The notes beneath the pieces are model-generated. The model was not told where the DNA came from. It ran no database searches and saw nothing but the letters and a program-made list of their open reading frames with translations. The translations under genes were made by a program, and so were the position numbers. Below, one piece after another: positions 1 to 11,585 of a stretch of 64,000 nt of DNA. The stretch's first letter is position 1, and every line of letters starts with the position of its first letter. The DNA comes from Eupeodes corollae (lineage: Eukaryota; Arthropoda; Insecta; Diptera; Syrphidae): NCBI RefSeq assembly GCF_945859685.1, contig NC_079148.1:52400421-52464420 (forward strand). Reading direction: 5' to 3'.

Positions 1-1910
1 TTAAGACGAACCAAGCCTCATGAGCTTATGGTCTAAGAAAAAAACATGGGAAAGTATTAAAAGTTTAAACTTCCCCCAAAGTGATTGTACAAGATTGGTT
101 TTAGTGGTTAAGAGTCCCACACTACTTGGTGTCAAATACTGCCAAGTGTCTTTTGAGGATTTCCTCCTGTCAAAAAAAAGCAAATATTTTGCAAAAAAAA
201 GTCCAGATCACAATAGGACACCGAAATATTGTTATTGAACACTCAATACATATGTAAGTCCCCAACTTTCATAAAATATATAGGTGGCCGTAACTTGCTA
301 AACATTATTTGACTGAATTTTAATGAAACATTTATCATGTCAACGAAATTATTCGTTGTATTTGCGAAACTATTTTCTTCATATTCTCATGCCAATAATC
401 AAATCATATCATCTATGAATGTTTGATATTGACTTTGAACAAAATTTCTCAAGGACTCGTCAACAAAAAAGCAAACTATCAATATTTCTAAACTTCAATA
501 CTCAACAGTTTAGTTGGGCTTGAATGAATATATGTACTCATCTCAAAACCCAAACACAATAATACTTCTATGCTAGAACTTACCCAATAATCAAACATAC
601 ATTATTACAACTAAAATATATGTATAAAGCAAAATCGACGTTAGAGTATACTTTCTTAATTTCCCAGCCAAAGTTAACCACAAAGCGATGCCAAGTCATG
701 GCTTTTTGTTATGTCGGCTTCCAAATTTGATTTAAGCAACACAATATAATGCCTTCGAACTCGAACTTTGCCTCCCACTAAATCCAATCGTAAAAGTAGT
801 TTTGTGGGAAACCCTAAACTTGAGAAGGAAGGGGTAAGCGAAGGCGAATAAGGGATATCCTCTTCTCTATAGATATTCTGTAGCCATATCATTGTACTAA
901 GTACTAACGATATCGTCTTCATCGCACAGTGAAAATACATCCTAGTACAAAATTCTATACAACACAACCAAGCCAAGGCCTTTGCAAAGATTACCAAATC
1001 AAAAAAATAAACCCCCCAATAGCTCGAATATATAGCTACATAGATGGAAAAAAAAGGGAGCGGAACGGAATAAAAGAGCTGCAAAATTTATCCCTCCAAA
1101 ATCGGCTTACTAGGAAAGTGTAAAACCTTGTTATTTGCTAAACTTCTTAAATTGGATTAAAATGGCCAACTGCCAAATGAAATTCGCATTTTAACCCGCC
1201 CAGCGAACTATTCATGTAATTACGAAATCCGTTTTCATTATTGTGCATCCTGCACTGCACGTCCTCGTCCTTGTGATGGTGTTGTGTGTGTCCTTTGCCT
1301 TTTTCCCATAGCGCGGGTGCTCGATCCTATTGACTGTTGGTTTGGTATCATCGTACATACGTACTATAAAATGAGTGCAGATCCTTGTACTTATTCAATA
1401 TATATACGCTCGATTGTCCTTTATTTATGGCTACTTTTATTCTTTCACATACACAGACGTCGACGTCGTCGTACACCCACAAGTTGAATGAGGAGACAAA
1501 GAGGTTTGCCCTCGTGCCACATCTCGCATCAGGACAAGGGGGCAACAAAAAATCGCTTTGTTCCCAAAAGATTCAAGATTTGTTTTGTTCTATCTACTTC
1601 AGACACATCCTCTACCCAAAAAAAAAAAACCCATTCCATTGTACCCAGTTTAAAACCACAAAGCCGGAAACTGAATTAGCGTCAGTTTCGATTTAATTTA
1701 TCCAGTTGCCAGTTCACTCATTGGCCCCAAGGAGAAGAAACAAATAGGGGCCAAAAAATAAAGTAGGTATAGTGATGGTTCCCAACATCACATACATTAT
1801 ATCCTTATACTTGTATGGTTATAGTATACTTCTTCTTGCACCCCGACAAAGTCACCATCATATCAACAGAAGCAGGAGTATGTATAGTGCCCGACAGTCG
1901 CATCCCAACC

Positions 1911-1956
1911 ACAGCACCAACAGCAACAGCAACAGCAACAGACACAGACACACACA
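1911..1956. repeat. (CAACAG)-type low-complexity tract
   Basis: A run of CAACAG/CAGCAA units passes into CACAGACACA units. It would read as Gln/Asn/Ser-rich in some frames, but no long frame surrounds it, so I take it as a simple repeat. Confidence 0.7.
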
Positions 1957-2449
1957 GAAGGATATGTTCACATAATCAACATAGATAAGGAGCATACTGA
2001 AAGGATACGTTTTTGGATTGAATTATTTCCCATGAGGATTCAATTGCTTAGCCCGATGCCGGTATTGAACACTCATTACAGACTCATAAATATTTATTGA
2101 AAAGTGATGTGGGATTTCAAGAATGACGTTGACGTGTCGCCTTGCTCGAGGATAACCGTGTACTCTACATCGAGGATATTCGTAGCCATAGAGTATGGGA
2201 TATGGGTGGTGGTTTCTGTAATGTGGTTGTCGTTGTGATGGGAATGAGCGTGAGGTGGGTTTTTTGGTTTGATGGATACGATATGGGAAGCTGCTGGACG
2301 TCATGTCAGATTTATGAGACATATATTTATACAACCACATATAGATATCGTAGTTGACTTAGTTTATCACATGGGTTTACTTTACACTATCTGAGCAATA
2401 AGAACATTACGAAATATGATTGAATTTAGAGCCCTTTGCTGCAAGAGCA

Positions 2450-2500
2450 CCCGCAGCAGCATCAGCATCAGCATCAACATCAGCATCAGCAGCAGCACCC
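2450..2500. repeat. (CAGCAT)n microsatellite
   Basis: Eight or so hexamers of CAGCAT with CAACAT and CAGCAG variants. No flanking open frame supports a polyglutamine/histidine coding origin. Confidence 0.8.
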
Positions 2501-3347
2501 TGTAAAGCAGATGCCCTTAATACTCTGACTTAAGTTAATGTTGCTATTGCTGTGCAGTTGTTGCTCTGTTGGACAGAAACAATGGTATATAGGTGCTGAT
2601 GGCATAGGTGGAGGCTGGAGGTGAAGGCTCATAAGAAGCGGAATAAAATATTCATGGATTTTCCAAAGTTAGCTACATCAAATGCAATTTTCTCATACCT
2701 ATTTATATGACGTATGCAGCTACCTTACCCACTTTACATTATATTTATACCTTTGATAGGACTCTAGCTCTATATGCATTTAACATTTGATACAATTTAC
2801 TTTGTTAAAGGATATCAATGTTTTCTTAATATACTAATACACTGCACAGCTCATATACCTAGGCAGAGAGATGGAGTAAGTTTTGAATGCGCTTTAATTG
2901 CGAATCTATGATATAATTTATGATGATCGTTTGAACTAGCTTCCTTGATTTGCACTTTCATATAAGATAAAGGTAACTTCATATATTCTGTATAGCTATT
3001 GATTTAATAATTAAGTTCATTAAACTGTAAATTGTTTTTGATTATTATTTGATCGTTTATTATGTTATGCATAAGAACAATATTATTTTTGATTATACTT
3101 AAAGGAAATACAACTTATACCTTTGTGATTATTTAATTGCTTTTAAAGGCACAAACTATAATAATAAATTTAAATAACCAGAAATTGTAGAATAAGGAGC
3201 TGAGTCTAAAGGCACAGGGTTTTTCAACAGGGACGCTACAAAGTTAAAGCCACAAGGACAGCACACGATGCCATATTTCTTGCTGCTATTTTGACATTTC
3301 TCTTCAGTAAGGTTTGCCATTTTATGATGGAAAGATATACGAGCCAA

Positions 3348-3878
3348 ATTTGGAATCAGTAAGTGGCCTTAACGTTAAGAGCGCTACGTCTAATTTATGA
3401 TCGTCATAATCGGCCAACTAGATCAACAATTGAGCGTCTAATGGACAACTTTGAATCCACAGGCACAGCACAAAATGTTCCCGTGCCATTGAGGTAAAGA
3501 AATGCTCGTAATGCGGAGAATATTGCTACCGCTGAGGCTTCAGTTGCAAAAAGCCCAAATGTGTCTCTCACACGTAGGCGTTCTCAAGCGTTGGATATCT
3601 ATGTGACGTTGTTGTGTTTAGCTTTGCGAAAAGATCTTGGCCTACATCCTTACAAGATTAAATTGACGCAAGAACTAAAACTGAAACTGTTCGTGAATTG
3701 GGCTAAGCAAAAACTTGAAATTGATTCGGATTTTCATCGAAAAATCATCTTCAGCGATGAGGCTCATTTTTGACTGAATGGCTTAGTAAATAAACAAAAA
3801 CTGATGTATTGAACAGGCTGCAATCCACAAATACTCTATGAGTTATCATTGCTTAGCGAAAAAAATACGGTTTGGTGC
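3348..3878 (+). pseudogene. mariner transposase, N-terminal and central part (broken)
   Basis: Reading across frames gives the second helix-turn-helix region (LRLIYDRHNRPTRSTIERL, from about 3380), then the linker motif NVSLTRRRSQAL and the start of the DDE catalytic domain, RKIIFSDEAHF (near 3740-3770), where the first catalytic Asp of mariner transposases lies. A stop follows this motif directly (3771-3773, TGA) and an earlier stop sits near 3495. The frame then reaches TVWCG and is cut by the LINE. Known family role: cut-and-paste transposition at TA sites. This copy cannot encode it. Confidence 0.85.
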
Positions 3879-3885
3879 GGTTTAT

Positions 3886-5185
3886 GCCCGATGATTGGAA
3901 CCTCAGTATTCTTTGCCCGATCCTGAAAAAAGGAGAACCTCTCAACTGCACCAACTATAGTATGTGAACGTCTAAAGCCTATCGTCAACAACCTTGTTGG
4001 TGTGGTTTAAGACCAGGAAAGTCCGCAGTTGATCAAATATTCACATTACGGCAGATCCTGGAAAAAACTCAAGAACACCAAATCGACACCCACCATCTTT
4101 TAATCGATTTCAAGGCCGCATATGACAGCATCTACAGGGACGAGCTGTATAGAGTCATGTATAGTTTTGGCATCCCTGCCAAACTCGTCCGTTTGTGCAG
4201 GATGCATGGCAAATTCACTCTGCTTCAGAAAGGTTGCAAACAACTTAACAGAACCTTTCGATGTCAAAAAAGGTTTAAGACAAGTCGATGCGCTGTCATG
4301 TAATTTTTTTAACATCGTGCTCGAAGGAATAGTGCAGAGCTTACACGTCAACATTAGAGGCACTGTCTTTCAAAAGTATGTCCAATTACTAGCATATGCT
4401 GATGACATTGACATAATCGGAAGAACTCAGCGTGATGTCAATGGGGGTTTTGTGAGTATTGAGGCACAGGCGGCAAAAATGGGTTTAACGGTTAATTAGG
4501 GCAAAACAAAGTACATGCCGACGTCTTGGTCAAAACGTCACCATCGACAGACGTAACTTTGAGGTAGTCAAGGACTTCGTCTACCTGACTCCGCTGTAAA
4601 CGCAGAAAACAACACCAGCGCTGAGATCAAACGCAGATTAACTCTTGCTAACCGCTGTTTCTTTGGACTAAGAAAGCAATTGAGTGCTTAAGTCCTCTCT
4701 CGAGGGACCAAAGTGTTGCCATATAAGACACTTATCATCCCCGTAATGCTATATGGTGCAGAAGCATGGACTATGACAAAAGCGGATGAAAGCACCTTGG
4801 GTCGCTTCGAGAGAAAAGTTCTTCGTCTGATCTACGGTCCCGTATGCATCGAAGGGGAGTGGAGAAGAAGATGGAACGACGAGCTGTACGGGCTGTATAG
4901 CGACATAGACTTAGCCAGAAGGGTAAAAGTCCAACGAATAAGATAGCTGGGTCACATAGAGCGCATGGGAACCAATGCTCCGTCCCGGAAAGTCTTCGAA
5001 TCCACACCCACAGGACACCGCAGTAGAGGAAGACCGCGGATCAGTTGGCGCGCACAAGTGTAAGGTGACCTCACCCAACTTGGAGCGCGAAACTGGAGAC
5101 ATCTAGCTAGGGACCGAGCTAGATGGAGAAGTTTGTTGGGTGATGCCCTAGTTCAGATAGGGCTGTAGCGCAACCTTAAGTAAGT
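3886..5185 (+). mobile_element. LINE family A copy 1 (5'-truncated reverse transcriptase fragment)
   Basis: A non-LTR retrotransposon fragment inserted in mariner M1. Readable pieces include FKAAYDS near 4110, the RT active-site box AYADDIDIIGRT (near 4397-4430), then the C-terminal region with LYGAEAW and GEWRRRWNDELYGLYSD (4750-4905). Frames shift several times, and about 50 bases are missing near 3960 compared with copy A3 (23.1-25.2 kb). The 3' end is CCTTAAGTAAGT, shared with copies A2 and A3 and perhaps a short TAAG tail. The 7-bp TSD GGTTTAT flanks it exactly. The sequence resembles RTE-type endonuclease/RT LINEs of insects, but the clade is not certain. Confidence 0.85.
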
Positions 5186-5192
5186 GGTTTAT

Positions 5193-5684
5193 AAGCCGGC
5201 GGCGTTATTGGGCCGTACTTCTTCCGTGACGATCAAGACCGGCACGTTACTATGAATGGGGTCGTCTACCGTTCAATAATAACCTCATATTTTTTGATCA
5301 TATTGGATAATATGGCCTTGGAAGATATGTGGTTCCAACAGGACGGCGCGGCGGCGCGGGTCCACAAGCCACACAGCGAATGTTACAATCAATTTATTGG
5401 AAACCAAATTTGGAGAACGTGTTATCTCACGAAATGGTTCAGTCTCGGTCATGCCTCGGTCGTGCGATTTCACGCAGTTAGACTATTTCCTGTGGGGCGT
5501 AAAGGGTATGGTCTATGCCAACAAGCCAGTGACGATTGATGAACTTCGTACGAATATCGAACTTAAAATTGCAGCAGTATCGGCCGATTTATGGTTGAAA
5601 ACCGTGGAAAATTGAGTTCATTGTCTTGACTTCTTCAATCGTGCCCGTGTTGCCTATGCAAAAGAAATAGAGTTCCATTCATAA
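5193..5684 (+). pseudogene. mariner transposase, C-terminal part (broken)
   Basis: This continues the M1 transposase after the LINE insertion. It reads the block leading to MWFQQDGA (near 5325-5345, which carries the second catalytic Asp), then in another frame KFGERVISRNG and DYFLWG (near 5400-5500, where the third catalytic Asp of mariner DD34D enzymes lies), then YANKP and the C-terminal tail ending near 5684. At least one frameshift, near 5400, separates the two catalytic blocks. Confidence 0.85.
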
Positions 5685-5740
5685 TGGTATCGAACGTTCT
5701 TTCACAAGAATAAAGAATTTCATTGATATTGAAAAACCCG

Positions 5741-6040
5741 ATAGTTGTAAAAGAAGAACATTAGTTGCAATATCACAAACAATTGCGAGCTGAGACATGT
5801 AGTTCAAAGTCTTCATGTGTGTTAGCGATGAAGGTTCAAGGACGTATTAAAAATGAGTTTTTTCCAATTTTGCTCGAAAACTGTATGGGTCGTTATACTG
5901 TATTCAAATCTATTTCTATACGAATTACAAAATGTTGTATGCGCAAAGACAAAATTATTTATGATCGAAATTCTGTAAGTCAAAAGCATAGTTTTTTAAA
6001 AGTTAAAGAACATTACTATTAGTTCAGTACATACTCGTAC
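5741..6040. other. spacer, no feature recognised
   Basis: A single 85-residue open frame crosses this interval without any recognisable motif. I see no repeat or element end other than those of its neighbours. Confidence 0.4.
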
Positions 6041-7302
6041 AGGGTGTCTGGTGGCAGATTTATATTTTTTTATAAGATTATTTCAAAAACTAATAAACGG
6101 TAGATGAGTTTTGCTATTGAATTCAGTGATAGTGCGGATTTCTCAGTCATAGTGTCGAACTGGTCAAGTGAGCATCAAACGTTCTCCATTGAGGCATTTT
6201 TCAAGAGTAACAATTCGTACGTAACTGCGCGTCGACAGTTTTGTTTACACTACGATATACGACGAATACGTGATGGGCAGAATTTGAACTAAATTACTTA
6301 GTGGGTGCAGAGTCTTCGCGCAACTGCTTTGGCTATGAATACTCTACGGACAGAGCCCAGTCAATCTTCAATGACCACGGAAAACATTAAAGTCGTTGAA
6401 GAGAGTTTACGTGAAAATCCTCAACTTTCGATACGGAAAGATACTTGGACTACCAAAAGCGATTATTCACGAAATTTTAAAAACGGATTTAAATTTCCAT
6501 CCATTGAAAACTCAAATCATTCAAGAACTCAAAGAAAATTATTTTGTTTCAAGCAAACATTTTTATGAGACAATGTTGGAGTATTTTCATAATGTTAATC
6601 CCATTTTTGAAGCGACGAGGCTCATTTTCATTTAAATGGACACGTTAATGAACAAAACTAACGTTACTGGGCTCCAAAAACCCATAACCCTCGACTGAAA
6701 CTTCAAAATCTATTGCATTGCCCCAGGGTAACTGTTTGATGCAACCTATCCACGTGTGGGATAATTGGACCATTTTTTCGAGAATTCTCGGAGCCAGGCA
6801 ACAATAAAATATAATCAATAGTGTCAATTACCTACGCATGATAACGGATTTCTTTTTGCCAAATCTGTAGGCTCATCCATCGTTTTCATCGCACACGTGG
6901 TTCCAACAGAATTCTCGCGATCGCACCCGCCTAGAGATTCGATAATTTTGCTTTGGGAAGCTTTCCCTCAAAAACTTATTAGTCACTTTGGGGACATGCC
7001 GTTGACACCGAGATTCTCCAACTAAACCCTGTTGATTTTTTGAATGTAGTTACCTCAAAGAGAGAGTTTACAAGAACAATCCCAGAACTCTACAAACAGA
7101 AATCAGAGCAATCGAAGTTTACTGCAGCGTGTGGCATGTAAGACAAGGCTCCGTTTTGAACAGTTCGTGCAACTCGGCCGAAGAGATTTGAAAGACTTAC
7201 TATTCGAAAATTTAAAACCGGATAATAAGTCTATCGTTAAATATTTAAAATAAAACAAATATTAAGAAATTTTGAACATATAAATCAGCTGCAAGACACC
7301 CT
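6041..7302 (+). mobile_element. degraded mariner/Tc1-superfamily element (HTH type with DUF4817-like N-terminus)
   Basis: The interval is bounded by AGGGTGTCT (6041-6049) and its inverted copy AGACACCCT (7294-7302), with TA near both ends. Inside, the plus strand reads an N-terminal DNA-binding region with EAFFKSNNSYVTARRQF (near 6200-6240), then TENIKVVEESLRENPQLS near 6390, and degraded catalytic-domain pieces with NEARLIF and VNKQN-like matches near 6610-6660. Numerous stops and shifts show a long-dead copy. Insect mariner-like transposases carry such an N-terminal domain; the subfamily is inferred from memory of motifs, not a search. Confidence 0.7.
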
Positions 7303-7549
7303 ACAGAATTTACCTCGACAGTCCAGATTTCTATTTTTAAATTGATTATGACGTTAGTTAAATCTAAGATTCCCATCTCAACGCGTCCAAGAACCCAGAA
7401 AATTACGGAATTTAATATTGTAGGCGTATCGGTGATTTTAAGAATGAAAGCATATATTTTTTAATACATATTATATTCTATGACCTTAAGCTAAATTAAG
7501 TATTTATTTTCTTTTTTTCAAAATTATGATAGTATCTTTTCGGATATTA

Positions 7550-8498
7550 ATACCAGTTGTATTATTTTTCTTGATGTCAAAAAAGGTTTTAGACAAGGTC
7601 ATGCACTATCATGCGACTTCTTCAACATCGTTCTGGAAAGAATTGTACAAAACTCAATCGTCAACACTAGAGGCACAATCTTCCAAAGGTCTATCCAATT
7701 ACTCGGATACGCAGATGATATTGACATAGTTAGAAGATCAAAGCGTGATGTCAGTGAGGCGTTTTTGAGCATTGTGGCGGAAGCGAAGAAAAAGGGTTGA
7801 GTGGTAAATGAGGGCAAGACCAAGTACATGCTGTCATCAAAAAAGGACACTGAACAACGACGTCTTGGACAAAACGTCACCATGGACAGCAATAACTTTG
7901 AGGTAGTTAAGGACTTTGTCTACCTAGGTACCGCTATTAACACAGAAACCGACACCAGCGCTGAAATCAAACGAAGAACAACTCTTGCAAATCGCTGCAT
8001 CTTTGGACTTAGAAGGCAATTGAGAAGTAAAGTCCTCTCTCGAGCATCTAAAATCACCATCTAAAAGACACTCATCATCCCAGTTGTCATTTATGGCGCT
8101 GAGGCCTGGACCCTGTCAAAGAAAGATGAGAGCGTCTTAGGATGCTTCGAGAGAAAAATTCTTCGGGTAATTTTTGGTCCCGTCCGCATAGATGGAGAAT
8201 GGAGGAGAAGATATAACGACGAAATGTACGGGCTGTACAGCGACACTGACCTAGTTAGCAGAATTAAAGTATAACGGCTTAGATGGCTAGGTCATGTAGA
8301 GCGGATGAACATCAACGCTCCAGCCCGGAAGGTCTTCGAATCCAATCCAGAGGGATGGCGCAGTAGAGGAAGACCGCGACTCAGGTGGCGCACCCAGATG
8401 CGAAACTGGAGACAGCTACCTAGGGACCGAGCTGGGTGGAGACGCATGTTGGTTGAGGCCCAGGTCCGCCCCGGACTGTAGCGCCACCTTAAGTAAGT
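7550..8498 (+). mobile_element. LINE family A copy 2 (5'-truncated RT fragment)
   Basis: Sequence matching copies A1 and A3 begins near 7565 (GATGTCAAAAAAGGTTTTAG) and runs to the shared 3' end CCACCTTAAGTAAGTA near 8498. It covers the RT active-site box (YADDIDIV near 7710-7730), then NEGKTKYMLSS (7806-7836) and the C-terminal region read in other frames to about 8480. Stops at 7798-7800 and 8062-8064 break it. The upstream boundary has no clear TSD. Confidence 0.8.
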
Positions 8499-9331
8499 AT
8501 ATTATTTTTAAAATATATTTTAGATTATTTTTACTTTTTTCAGAATAATGAATTATACCATTAATATTATAGAATAGTAATTTAAAAAAGAGGCTGGGAT
8601 GCGACCCACACTGATAACTTCCCATCCCTAAAGTTTGTAGGTTTTCGTGTTGGGTTAACAAAGTTTTTAGTTAAATTATTCTTCAAAATTTTTAAATAAA
8701 CAAAAACATTTTTATATAAAGAAATAGTTTAGTTTGAAAATCAAGTTTTGTTGAATAGATTTTTAGTCGAAAACAATATTTCACTAATTAAAGTAGCATT
8801 TGTCAATTTTTTACAAGTTGGATGATTGAAATTAATATGAGAGATATCAAGAACCGAACATCAGTTTTTACCAAATTTGTGTATACTATTTTTTGTAGAT
8901 TTTAATTTTTTTATTAAAAATACGGAGTGTTGGATTTTTATAAAAAAAACTACTAAATATCGAAAACAATATTTTCTGTAAAATAAAGAGAGTTTTAAGA
9001 CAATGTTTTTAATTTCTAAAAACTATTTGAGACGAAAGTAAATTTGTAGAAAGTTTTAGTATTGTTTTTTTGTTAGGTTTTATTTTTCTCAAATTTTTTC
9101 CTGAATGTTGGCAATTATATATTTTAAAAGATAAAAGTAGCTAAAAGCCAAAATATCAAAGTTTTGAAAAGATATTTGAGCCGAAAATAATTTTTTACCA
9201 ACTTTTATTAATTTTTTTTGTTTAGGTTTGTATTTTTTTTGTAAAAAAAATTGTCAATTCGATTTTTCTCAAAATTTTCCCGATTTTTAAGAAAAATATT
9301 TCTTATAAGATAAAATTAGTTTAAGCCATAA

Positions 9332-10449
9332 ACTTCTTTTAAACCTAACATCTCTTGACATCTTCTCCAAAATGGTGGCAGCCAACTCATGTGTGAGGCT
9401 TAGAGCTACCTCTCAATGGAACAGTAACAATACTGGACATACTATTATTCTAGATAATTTTAGATCCATCCCAGATCGCTTAGACTATACCACCCCAAAA
9501 ATGGTATTCGGTAAAAACTTCCATGTGTCCATCCCTTCAAGATCCTCTTTGCAAGAAGAGAGACCCCTGGAAGAGGATGCGGTACACTTCTATACAGACG
9601 GTTCAAAGACCGTTTACGGAGTTATAAGTGGTATGTATTCGGAACAACTGAATCTCAGTCTATCATACAGACTTCCCAATCAATGTAGTGTATTCCAGGC
9701 AGAAGTAATGGCGATTAAAGAAACACTATCCTGTCTCAAAGAAAACGTTATATCTTGCAAAGATATACGAATCTTCTCGGACAGCCAAGCCGCTCTTAAA
9801 TCTCTCTCGTCTGTCTCCACAAACTCTCGAATAGTCCACGTTTGTCGATCATCTTTGAATGAGATGACGGAACAGTTTAATATTCACCTCATTTGGGTGC
9901 CGTGCCACAGAGACATTCCGAGAAATTGCAAAGCCGATGAATGCTAGACAAAAACATAACATAGGAACACAACTTGCTACTTGCAAATATCTTCTCAAAG
10001 AATATGCTCTAGAATCAACAAATGCTAGATGGTCACAAAGTACCACCTGCCTAGCAACCAAGCAAACATGGTCAAGTATAGACTTAAAACGGTCAAAAGG
10101 CTTGATATCCCTGACCAGACAAAGTATAAGCTCTACAATTGGAGTAATAACAGGATACTGCTCTGAGGCTAGGGGTCTAAACAAATGACTTCTGTAGAAG
10201 CTGCATGGACGAGGAGGAAGAGGAAACAGTCCAACACCTTCTATGTACATGTCCAGCACTCTCCATTAGAAGGAATAACTTTCTCGGTAATCCCTTCTTC
10301 GATAACACCAGTGAACTGGCAACGATTGACACAAAACGTCTCTGTAACTTCATTAAAAGTACAAAATGGTTATTAGTGGTATCACAATGGACCCTTGAGG
10401 TCTACGTGCGTCAATGACATCTGGACAGCCACTCTAGCCTAACCTAACC
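9332..10449 (+). mobile_element. LINE H1, 5'-truncated LOA/I-like element with (CCTAA)n tail
   Basis: A 1118-bp LINE 3' segment inserted in repeat B, flanked by the 10-bp duplication TAAGCCATAA (9322-9331 and 10450-10459). It carries an RNase H domain (9372-9947) and, after a frame break, the C-terminal zinc-finger-like segment CRSCMDEEEEETVQHLLCTC (near 10192-10250). The 3' end is not poly(A) but CCTAACCTAACCT. The RNase H domain plus C-terminal Cys/His segment is typical of LOA/I/R1-type LINEs. A fragment of the same 3' end lies at 50.9-51.2 kb on the minus strand. Confidence 0.85.
9372..9947 (+). pseudogene. LINE H1 RNase H domain (fragment of pol)
   Basis: A 191-codon frame. Residues 1-65 are the linker from the missing RT. 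From about residue 70 the RNase H fold begins: FYTDGSK (first catalytic Asp), FQAEVMAIKE (Glu), FSDSQAAL (second Asp), then LIWVPCHRDI and CKADE near the C-terminus (final Asp). All four acidic positions are present, but the frame ends at a stop just after KADEC, before the zinc-finger segment, and the RT upstream is missing. In LINEs this domain removes the RNA template during reverse transcription. Confidence 0.85.
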
Positions 10450-11292
10450 TAAGCCATAATCTTAAATTTTTGAGAAGATATTTAAATTGAAAATCAATTT
10501 TTACCAACTTTTGTTAAAATTTCTTTTAAGTTTTTTTATTTTTAGTCAAAAAACTGTTAATTCAATTTGTCTCAACATTTTAATGAATATTGAGAACAAT
10601 ACTTTTTAAAAGATAAAAGTTTTTTAAAGGCAACATCTCAAAGTTTTGAAAAGATATTTAAGTCGATATTCAATTTTTAACAACTTTGAGTAATGTTTTT
10701 TTAAGGTTTTTATTTTTATAAAAGAACTGTCAGTTTAATTTTTACTCAAAAATTTTAGCTGATGTTGAATATTTTATTTTGCTTTGCACAAAATTGTTTT
10801 GGTGATAAAATTATTTTATATATGTAAAGTTTTCGAGGTGAAAATTTTTGTTGATTTATAAAAAAAACCGTTAGTTGGATTTTTTCAGAAAATATAATTG
10901 TTTGGTATTACGATACAATATATTATATAAAATTTAATTCAAGTCTATAGCGTTTTTGGTTCGTATAAGATATTTAGGGTTAACCAAAATGTTCACCTTT
11001 TTTTTAAACTGCTATGGTAAAAAAACCACCCACGCAATTTACCTGAGCGCCCTTTCTGCATCTTTCTGCCTTATTATCTGTATAACAAAATTTATTTGCA
11101 GTCGATATCTCTTCTGGTTCTTGAGCTATGGAAGACGAAAAAAACGTCGCGAACGTACGGACGTACGAACGTACGTAAACACTCACGCACAGACATCTTT
11201 CTAAAAATCTTTTATTTCGACTCTAGAGATCGAGAAATGTCAAAATTTTCAATTTGACAAATCGGACCCATTAGAATAACTTCCTATGGGAA

Positions 11293-11585
11293 AAAAATAA
11301 ATAAATTAGGTGGCGAAACAGTCCATGATGAACCAAGGCTTAGTGACTTACAACTCTCAACCATTCCTGTGTACGAGTAATGTTGCCAGGGATGGAAGGG
11401 ACCTACAGTTTATATGTCGAATCCGAACGGCTAATTTGAGAAAGCACTTTTTCATGACAAGAGTTACTCTTGGAGGATTTGTCAGTTCCTCGCAAGAGGC
11501 AATACCCGTGAAAAAAAGTTAGGTGGCATAGGCAGGGATTTAACCCAAGACCCCTTGCATGACAGTCCAACGCACTAACCATCAG
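11293..11585 (-). mobile_element. tRNA-derived SINE, copy 1
   Basis: Read on the minus strand, this begins in a tRNA-like head (GGTTAGTGCGTTGGACTGTC, then CATGCAAGG, then GGTTAAATCC) and ends in a 3' part closing with GCCACCTAATTTATTTATTT. The head has an A-box-like segment and a B-box-like GGTTNAATCC, as in RNA polymerase III promoters. It lacks the first about 20 bases present in copy 2. It follows the end of repeat B directly. The body matches the other copies in this window. Confidence 0.8.

Larger units (their letters stand above)
1..3215. other. AT-rich flank, no gene recognised
   Basis: I see no coding frame that I would defend here. The open frames are short, overlap on both strands and show no recognisable domain. 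The stretch holds scattered A and T runs and two short simple repeats (listed separately). It could be intronic or intergenic host DNA; nothing in the sequence decides between these. Confidence 0.5.
3216..5740 (+). mobile_element. mariner-family DNA transposon M1, decayed and interrupted
   Basis: A mariner-type DNA transposon whose transposase reading can be followed on both sides of a LINE insertion. The left end carries AGGGTTTTTCAACAGG (about 3216-3231). Near 5725-5739 the inverted match ATTGAAAAACCC appears, so these are probably the terminal inverted repeats. Between them the transposase is in several frames and contains stops, so the copy is dead. The element is split at 3885/3886 by LINE A1, flanked by the 7-bp duplication GGTTTAT (3879-3885 and 5186-5192). 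Exact ends are uncertain because the termini are degenerate. Confidence 0.8.
8587..11292 (+). repeat. repeat B copy 1, interrupted by LINE H1
   Basis: An unclassified AT-rich interspersed repeat seen three times in long form (also 22.5-25.5 and 27.9-29.3 kb). It opens with GAGGCTGGGATGCGACCCAC. It continues as imperfect units of about 170 bp that include GAAAAGATATTTGAGTCGAAA, ACCAACTTTT and an A-run followed by CTGTCAATTCGATTTTT. It closes with a stretch rich in CGTACG, then CAGACATCTTTC, TTTTATTTCGACTCTAG and GACAAATCGGACCCATTA. No coding frame. Without the 1118-bp LINE this copy is about 1.6 kb. It could be a non-autonomous Helitron-like (DINE-1-like) element, but I see no diagnostic termini. 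Confidence 0.7.

Noticed and set aside
2023..2340. 105-residue His/Tyr/Arg-rich frame
   Set aside because: No start context, no domain, and an overlapping frame on the other strand; I consider it chance.
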